Of a stretch of DNA of 12,474 nucleotides, positions 7,902 through 12,474 are shown piece after piece. Position 1 is the stretch's first letter; each line of letters begins with the position of its first letter. Position numbers and translations under genes: made by a program. Under the pieces are notes generated by a model, which saw only the letters and a list, made by a program, of their open reading frames with translations, searched no databases and had not been told where the DNA came from. Origin of the DNA: Methylococcaceae bacterium (GTDB taxonomy: Bacteria; Pseudomonadota; Gammaproteobacteria; Methylococcales; Methylococcaceae); contig SXQV01000007.1 in the NCBI GenBank assembly GCA_005792805.1, positions 1-12,474 of the forward strand. The letters are read 5' to 3'.

Positions 7902-8021
7902 TGGGCTCGCATTGGTCGAACATAACGAAGGGCAAACCCGGGAACATTGCGTGCTTGCGCCATGAAAACGGGATTCCATTTTTAGGTTAATTAAAGATCC
8001 GGGTAGGTAAAATACTCCTCC

Positions 8022-10430
8022 ATGAACATGACGAAACGACGAATCGCCGTCCTGCCTCTGTCCATCGCCCTGATGTTTTCCGGCTGCGAATCACTCGCAC
8101 CAGAGGCCATCAAGCGCCCCCCCATACCTTCCAACCTACGGATAGAAGCGATCCACAACAAACCGCTCGATTCACGCCCGATTCAGAGTGAGCCACTGGG
8201 TTCCAAACCCGCACAGCCCCCGGAGTTCTACCCGGCCAGCGGCAACTTGCTGGGCAAAGGCGGGACCACGGTGGGCGCGGCACCCGCTGCCGCTGCTCGC
8301 GGGCATCGGGAAGGCAAATACACGCTGAACTTCGACGATGCCGACCTCAACGAAGTCGCGAAGACCATTCTCGACGAGACACTGAAGCTCAACTACGTCA
8401 TCAGTCCAAAAGTCTCCGGCCGCGTCACCCTGCAAACAACCCGGGCACTGACCGACGACGAACTGATTCCAACACTGGAAACCCTGTTACGGCTCAATGG
8501 TGCCGTCCTTATCAAGGATAGTACGGGCATCTACCGAATTGAGCCGGAAGCCTCGGGAATGATGGGTGCTCCCGGCGCACGCATGGGACTGCCTGGCCAG
8601 CGAATCCCCACAGGTTACCAGCTACGAGTGGTGCCACTGCGTTATGTCGGCGTACAGGAGATGCAGAAAATCCTGGAGCCGTTGATGCCACCAAAATCCA
8701 TCGTGCGGGCGGACACCACGAGAAACATGCTGTGGATAGCCGGCAGAGGCGATGAGTTAACCAGCGTGCTTGAGACGATTGAGTTATTCGATGTGGACTT
8801 TATGCGTGGGATGTCGGTCGGGATTTTCCCCCTCGCCAACGTCGAGCCTGCTCTGGTCGCCACCGAAATCGAAAAGATTCTCGGGGATACCGCAAAAGGC
8901 CCCTTGGCGGGCGTACTCAAAGTGATGCCGATAGACCGGCTGAACGCCATCATGGCCATCACCCCACAACCTCGCTATCTTGAGGAAGTTGCCAGCTGGG
9001 TAGGTCGGCTGGATCGCTATAACCCCCACCGTATGGGCAGTATCCATGTGTACCGCCTGCAAAATGTGGATGCGACCGAGCTCGCCAAAACGCTCAGCAA
9101 TATCTTCGGTGGCGGGAGTGGCAGTGGCAGCCGCGCCTCGCTGAGGCCGGGCTTTCAGGACAGTAATGTCGGCGCCAGTAGCGCCACGACCCCGGGCGGC
9201 GGTGGCAGCGGGTTCACCAGTTCCGCTGGTGACCTGGGATCCAGCACGTCCGGTGACCTGGGCTCAGGCTCGTCTTCGGGCAGCCTGGGCTCGACCATGG
9301 GACCCAACTCTACGGGAAGCTCTTCTGGCAGTTCCGGGGGGCTGAGCGGGAGCTCAACCAGCGGTTTCGGCGGTGGATCCTCGGGTGGCCTCGGTGGAGG
9401 CAGCAGCAGCGGTGGATTTGGCGGCGGTATCGGGCGGGGAACGTCAGGCTCCAAAACTCAGAGCAGCACCGCCACCAATCTTGGCAACGTGCGCATTGTG
9501 GCCGATCCGCCCAACAACGCCCTGATCATCACGGCCAAAGCACAGGAATACAAGGAAATCGAGGCTGTTATCAAGGAACTCGACGTATTGCCACTGCAAG
9601 TGCTGATTGATGCCACCATCGCCGAAGTAGAACTGACAGACGACTTGAAATACGGCATCAAGTGGTATTTCCAGCAAGGCTCCATGGCCGAGTCACTGGG
9701 GAAACCCCTATCTGACGTCATCGACAAAGCGGCGGTAGCCGGTGCCAGCGCTACGGGTTTCAGTTACGTGCTGGCTGGCAAGGATCTGCGGGTATTGCTC
9801 ACGGCGGAGGCGGTCAAGGGCAAGGTCAACATGCTGTCCTCACCCTCGCTGATGATTCTGAACAACCAGGAAGCGTCCATGCGCGTGGGTGACCAGGTGC
9901 CTATTCTGACCGGTTCCGTCTCCAATACCATCAACACCAATAACGTGGTGCAAGCGATCCAGTACCGTGATACAGGCGTACTGCTCAATGTCCGCCCACG
10001 CGTAAATTCAGGGGGGCTGGTCAACATGGACATCATTCAGACGGTCAGCAACGTCAAACCAAAACCGACGTCAGGCTCTTCTGATACGACTGAAATCAAC
10101 TCACCCACCATTGCCCAGCGTCAAATCAAAAGTACGGTTGCCGTTCAGGATGGAGATACACTGGTGCTTGGCGGGTTGATCAGAGAGAATACCGCCAACA
10201 CCAAAACCGGCATTCCCTTGCTATACGAATTGCCGATCATTGGAGATCTTTTCGGGTCCACCAACATGCTCTCCACCCGGACTGAGCTCGTCGTGCTGTT
10301 GACGCCGCGCATTGTCGACAACCAGGTCAAGGGACGGGAGATTTCAAATGAGTTCCGGCGCAAATTGACCGGCCTTTACGACCCCGGTCCTTCCAGCGTC
10401 AATGTGGGCGCTGGGGGCTATACTCCCTGA
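8022..10430 (+). CDS. gspD: Type II secretion outer-membrane secretin GspD, lipoprotein
   Basis: GspD forms the outer-membrane channel through which folded proteins leave the cell. The 802 residues begin with a signal peptide ending in a lipobox FSG before Cys22, so it is probably acylated, as XpsD is. Domains in order: a Pro-rich linker (23-97), N0 (about 98-177, TLNFDDADLNEVAKTIL), N1 (about 200-260), N2 (about 264-333), N3 (from about 339) and the secretin barrel domain (about 520-765). The secretin signature is clear: VGDQVPILTGS, then QYRDTGVLLNVRPRV and MDIIQTVSN. N3 is interrupted by a Gly/Ser-rich stretch of about 120 residues (about 363-484) before it resumes with NVRIVADPPNNALII. 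Two in-frame ATGs (8022 and 8028) are possible starts; both keep the lipobox. Confidence 0.95.
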   Translation: MNMTKRRIAVLPLSIALMFSGCESLAPEAIKRPPIPSNLRIEAIHNKPLDSRPIQSEPLGSKPAQPPEFYPASGNLLGKGGTTVGAAPAAAARGHREGKYTLNFDDADLNEVAKTILDETLKLNYVISPKVSGRVTLQTTRALTDDELIPTLETLLRLNGAVLIKDSTGIYRIEPEASGMMGAPGARMGLPGQRIPTGYQLRVVPLRYVGVQEMQKILEPLMPPKSIVRADTTRNMLWIAGRGDELTSVLETIELFDVDFMRGMSVGIFPLANVEPALVATEIEKILGDTAKGPLAGVLKVMPIDRLNAIMAITPQPRYLEEVASWVGRLDRYNPHRMGSIHVYRLQNVDATELAKTLSNIFGGGSGSGSRASLRPGFQDSNVGASSATTPGGGGSGFTSSAGDLGSSTSGDLGSGSSSGSLGSTMGPNSTGSSSGSSGGLSGSSTSGFGGGSSGGLGGGSSSGGFGGGIGRGTSGSKTQSSTATNLGNVRIVADPPNNALIITAKAQEYKEIEAVIKELDVLPLQVLIDATIAEVELTDDLKYGIKWYFQQGSMAESLGKPLSDVIDKAAVAGASATGFSYVLAGKDLRVLLTAEAVKGKVNMLSSPSLMILNNQEASMRVGDQVPILTGSVSNTINTNNVVQAIQYRDTGVLLNVRPRVNSGGLVNMDIIQTVSNVKPKPTSGSSDTTEINSPTIAQRQIKSTVAVQDGDTLVLGGLIRENTANTKTGIPLLYELPIIGDLFGSTNMLSTRTELVVLLTPRIVDNQVKGREISNEFRRKLTGLYDPGPSSVNVGAGGYTP
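9108..9473 (+). repeat. Low-complexity Gly/Ser coding stretch within gspD
   Basis: About 120 codons inside the N3 domain of GspD encode mostly Gly and Ser, with scattered Thr, Leu and Phe. The DNA carries imperfect internal duplications; for example GGTGACCTGGG occurs at 9228-9238 and again at 9252-9262, a spacing of 24 bases. Secretins often have a Gly/Ser linker in N3, but usually a much shorter one. Confidence 0.85.
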
Positions 10431-10489
10431 CGAGTGAGGGGGGGCTGTTCAACCACACTATCCAAATAACCACAACCAAGGAGATCGCC

Positions 10490-10936
10490 ATGAAACTGAA
10501 AAATCTGATCAATGCCGCTCTGGTGGCTGGTGCTGTCTGCCTGCCGCTGACCCAAGCCGAGGAAACCCCCAATCCCGCCACACCCGGTGGTGGCCATCAA
10601 ATGGGCGGTATGGGCATAGGTGGCATGATGATGAACGAGGATAAATTGAAGCAAACGCAGGAACACCTGCTCAAGATGCATGAACTTTCCACCAAGATTC
10701 TTGCGGCAACCGACCCCAAGGAAAAGGATCGCCTCAAGGCTGAGCAGCTTGAATTAATGAAACAGCATGAAAAGCATCATCACATGATGATGCAGCAACA
10801 TATGCAGGAAATGATGAAAAACAAAGGAGGCACGTCCGGCATGCAGCATGGCGGCAGCACCGGCAGCAGCATGGGCAACATGCAACACGGGAATGCCCCG
10901 GCGACCCCCTCCGCGCAACCGCCAGCCGCTCCATAA
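10490..10936 (+). CDS. Small exported Met/His-rich protein of unknown function
   Basis: I do not recognise the family. The 148 residues start with a Sec signal peptide (MKLKNLINAALVAGAVCLPL, probable cut after TQA at residue 23). The mature chain of about 125 residues holds 16 Met and 10 His, including MMM, HHHMMM and several MQH motifs. The middle (about 50-110) is charged and likely helical; the flanks are Gly-rich, and the tail is Pro/Ala-rich. Such composition is seen in periplasmic copper- or other metal-binding proteins, so metal binding is a reasonable inference, not a demonstrated one. The ATG has a good AAGGAGA ribosome binding site. The gene lies 59 bases after gspD and may be co-transcribed with it. 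It ends 16 bases before a perfect hairpin. Confidence 0.85.
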   Translation: MKLKNLINAALVAGAVCLPLTQAEETPNPATPGGGHQMGGMGIGGMMMNEDKLKQTQEHLLKMHELSTKILAATDPKEKDRLKAEQLELMKQHEKHHHMMMQQHMQEMMKNKGGTSGMQHGGSTGSSMGNMQHGNAPATPSAQPPAAP

Positions 10937-10952
10937 AATAGAAACGGCCATC

Positions 10953-10980
10953 CGTCAGGGCGGCCCGGGTCGCCCTGACG
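10953..10980. terminator. Perfect 10-bp hairpin between converging genes, probable two-way terminator
   Basis: CGTCAGGGCG (10953-10962) pairs with CGCCCTGACG (10971-10980) around an eight-base loop. It sits just after the + strand Met/His-rich gene and covers the last codons of the - strand acetyltransferase. Neither side has an immediate T-run: the + strand continues TCTCCTGCCC, and the - strand reaches a T-rich stretch only about ten bases later. Its placement makes terminator function likely but not proven. Confidence 0.6.
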
Positions 10981-11509
10981 TCTCCTGCCCTTCACGGGAT
11001 GGAATTTGATATATCATCACATAATCGTCGTAACGGTAACCTTTTCCACACTCTGTCATTTCGGTCCGCTCCACGCTAAAGCCGGCCCGCGCATACGCTC
11101 TAATTGCCTTGTCGTTGCCGCGAAACACGTAGAGCGTGACCTCCTTCAGACCCTCCTCATAGCCATGCTGCTGGACTCGCCTCAAAGCTCGGCTACCAAT
11201 CCCGCAACCATGAAATGCCGGTTCAAGATATAACTTGCTCAGGTGCAACCGGTGTTCAGCTGGCTCAGAACCGTAGGCCAGAAAGCCGACTCGACTGGCA
11301 CCGGCGTTGATCCATTCGTAGCAGACACCGCTGTCCATGTGTGCCTGTAATCGGGCAGGAGCATAAGCCCGCTGCCAGAAATACTCTAATTCGCTCTCGG
11401 TGAGGATGTCAGGCAAATAGTGCTGCTGCCAGATGCGGCGTGACATATCCGACACGGCCTGGACATCCTCCAACCGAATCGGCGAGAACGTAACGTCATA
11501 GTCACGCAT
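10955..11509 (-). CDS. GNAT-family N-acetyltransferase
   Basis: This is a likely cytoplasmic acetyl-CoA-dependent acetyltransferase of the GNAT superfamily; the acceptor is unknown. The 184 residues show the acetyl-CoA-binding motif in LSKLYLEPAFHGCGIGSRAL (HGCGIGS at about 100-106). A second family motif, RGNDKAIRAYARAGF, lies at about 130-144. The early segment MSRRIWQQHYLPDILTESEL resembles GNAT proteins of the RimI-like/PaiA type. I choose the ATG at 11509, eight bases after the stop of the upstream NIF3-family gene, because it begins directly with the domain. A TTG at 11551 would add 14 residues. The last residues (GRPGPP) and stop are encoded by the hairpin at 10953-10980, so this tail is probably not functional. 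Confidence 0.88.
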   Translation of the reverse strand: MRDYDVTFSPIRLEDVQAVSDMSRRIWQQHYLPDILTESELEYFWQRAYAPARLQAHMDSGVCYEWINAGASRVGFLAYGSEPAEHRLHLSKLYLEPAFHGCGIGSRALRRVQQHGYEEGLKEVTLYVFRGNDKAIRAYARAGFSVERTEMTECGKGYRYDDYVMIYQIPSREGQETSGRPGPP

Positions 11510-11517
11510 GGCTGGAT

Positions 11518-12285
11518 TCACGCCGGGTTTTCGCTGGGGATAAAAAAACAATCCACATCACACTGTTCGCGCACCCGTGCCATGAGTGCCTGAATCCCAA
11601 ACTGCTCAGTGGCGTTATGACCACCGGCGAACATATGCAGACCGGCTTCCTGGCTGTCATGCCAGTCATGCTCGCTCATTTCCCCGGTGATGTAAGCGTC
11701 CAAGCCAACCCGCAAGGCTAACACCCAGTCACGGTTTGCCCCTCCCGTGATGATGCCGACCTGACTGATTGGTTGACCATTTTCCGGGGCCGCTACCATC
11801 ACAGGATGATCCAGCACCGCCATCAAGCGCTGCTGTAACGCTAACGCACTCATTGGCTGCCCAAGCTTTCCTCGCACACCGGTAGGACAGCCTTGATGAT
11901 CCCCAAAAGAGACCAATTCAGCCATTCCCACCTTGCGGGCCAGGCACGCCGCATTCCCTATTTCCAAATGCGCATCCAGCGGAAGATGGTAGGCAAACAA
12001 GTTGATGTCATGGCGTACCAATGGAAAAACCCTGCGGGAAAAAGGTCCGGTCAGCGTTTTGGGACCCTGAAATGACCAAAACAGCCCATGGTGCACAACC
12101 AGTGCCTGTGCCTTCTGCTCGACGGCTATTCGAGCCGAGTGAGCCGTGGCCGAGACCGCAAAGGCGATCCGCTCGATCCTGTCGGTGCCCTCTATCTGCA
12201 ACCCATTGGGGCCGTAGTCAGCAAATTCGCTGACCCTTAACAGCCGATCAAAAAATTGGCTCAAGTCATCTCGCGTCACACTCAT
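11518..12285 (-). CDS. NIF3/YbgI-family dinuclear metal-centre protein
   Basis: This belongs to the NIF3 family (E. coli YbgI, often labelled GTP cyclohydrolase I type 2 homologue), toroidal hexamers with two metal ions per subunit and no firmly established biological role. The 255 residues are close to the 247 of YbgI. The metal ligands expected from the family are visible: His65-His66 in VVHHGLFW, Asp104 in HLPLDAH, and His223 and Glu227 in GGHNATEQFG. The opening DYGPNGLQIEG is also characteristic. The ATG at 12285 has a modest AGGGTGA ribosome binding sequence on the - strand. It is probably the first gene of a two-gene unit with the acetyltransferase that follows. Confidence 0.94.
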   Translation of the reverse strand: MSVTRDDLSQFFDRLLRVSEFADYGPNGLQIEGTDRIERIAFAVSATAHSARIAVEQKAQALVVHHGLFWSFQGPKTLTGPFSRRVFPLVRHDINLFAYHLPLDAHLEIGNAACLARKVGMAELVSFGDHQGCPTGVRGKLGQPMSALALQQRLMAVLDHPVMVAAPENGQPISQVGIITGGANRDWVLALRVGLDAYITGEMSEHDWHDSQEAGLHMFAGGHNATEQFGIQALMARVREQCDVDCFFIPSENPA

Positions 12286-12330
12286 CGTAAGTCACCCTGA
12301 TGTGCGAAAAGTATTCGTGTTAGTGGCAAC

Positions 12331-12433
12331 GGGACAAAGTGAGTCCCACGAAAATGCTATGTCTACGGTGTTCCCGACACCGCACGACCGCCTTTTGCGG
12401 GACGGTTAATGCCTTCGGCGCCCCAGCCGTCCC
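12331..12433. repeat. Cluster of short inverted repeats upstream of the NIF3-family gene
   Basis: Several arms pair closely: GGGAC (12331-12335) with GTCCC (12343-12347); CGGTGT (12366-12371) with ACACCG (12377-12382); CCGC (12388-12391) with GCGG (12397-12400); and GGGACGG (12399-12405) with CCGTCCC (12427-12433). The last pair encloses a small GCC-TTC-GGC hairpin. I see no gene here. It may be part of an interspersed palindromic repeat or a structured untranslated region. Confidence 0.4.
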
Positions 12434-12440
12434 CGTCACC

Positions 12441-12468
12441 CGTTCAGCGACAACAGGGTCGCTGAACG
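12441..12468. other. Perfect 10-bp hairpin at the right edge
   Basis: CGTTCAGCGA (12441-12450) pairs with TCGCTGAACG (12459-12468) around an eight-base loop. The right flank is cut six bases later by the window edge. It could terminate a - strand gene lying beyond the edge, or belong to the inverted-repeat cluster next to it. No T-run follows on either visible side. Confidence 0.5.
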
Positions 12469-12474
12469 AGGCTC

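Noticed and set aside
7902..8021. Promoter for gspD in the AT-rich gap, including TTAATTAA (7987-7994) and TAAAAT (8008-8013)
   Set aside because: No -35 element sits at a suitable distance, and a start from TAAAAT would fall almost on the ATG. A promoter remains possible but is not supported.
9155..9454. Pro/Leu-rich open frame of 99 residues on the - strand
   Set aside because: It is the antisense reading of the Gly/Ser codons of gspD, and its composition is explained by that.
10955..11551. Acetyltransferase starting at TTG 11551
   Set aside because: It overlaps the end of the NIF3-family gene and adds 14 residues unlike a GNAT start. ATG 11509 begins directly with the domain.
12354..12474. 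Partial + strand gene running off the right edge
   Set aside because: Its 40 codons lie entirely over inverted repeats, show no recognisable motif and lack a clear ribosome binding site. It is kept only as part of the repeat finding.
1..12474. CRISPR arrays, tRNA or rRNA genes, insertion sequences and integron sites
   Set aside because: No regularly spaced direct repeats, cloverleaf-like sequence, transposase or convincing attC core was seen. The edge palindromes do not match an attC layout.

Overview
The window is dominated by a type II secretion system (T2SS) cluster on the + strand. It reads gspE (5' part missing), gspF, gspG, gspH, gspI, gspJ, gspK, gspL, gspM, gspN, gspD. After it come a small exported Met/His-rich protein on the + strand and, converging on it from the - strand, a two-gene unit encoding a NIF3/YbgI-family protein and a GNAT acetyltransferase. 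The DNA is moderately GC-rich. The gene set and protein types point to a gammaproteobacterium or betaproteobacterium; I cannot name the genus from the sequence.

Layout: positions 1-10430 hold the T2SS genes, tightly packed with several stop/start overlaps. The exceptions are gaps before gspG (215 bp), before the likely gspH start (115 bp) and before gspD (120 bp). The order E-F-G-H-I-J-K-L-M-N-D, with no gspC, a short PilN-like GspL, and a small homology-region protein (GspN) just before the secretin, is that of the Xps-type system known from Xanthomonas. It differs from the Pul/Out order, which starts with gspC-gspD. Positions 10490-10936 encode the Met/His-rich exported protein. A perfect 10-bp hairpin at 10953-10980 separates the converging transcription units. 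Positions 10955-12285 hold the - strand pair. The last 190 bases contain no supported gene but are rich in inverted repeats.

How the genes work together: GspE is the cytoplasmic ATPase and GspF the inner-membrane platform. GspG is the major pseudopilin, and GspH, I, J and K are minor pseudopilins of the tip. GspL and GspM tie the ATPase to the platform. GspN probably takes the role of GspC and contacts the secretin. GspD is a lipoprotein secretin forming the outer-membrane channel. The prepilin peptidase (GspO/PilD) and the secreted substrates are not in the window.

I found no evidence of a wholly new system. The points most worth checking are the very long Gly/Ser insertion in GspD, the Met/His-rich exported protein, the nested inverted repeat between gspG and gspH, the missing ATG start of gspH, and the hairpin block at the right edge.
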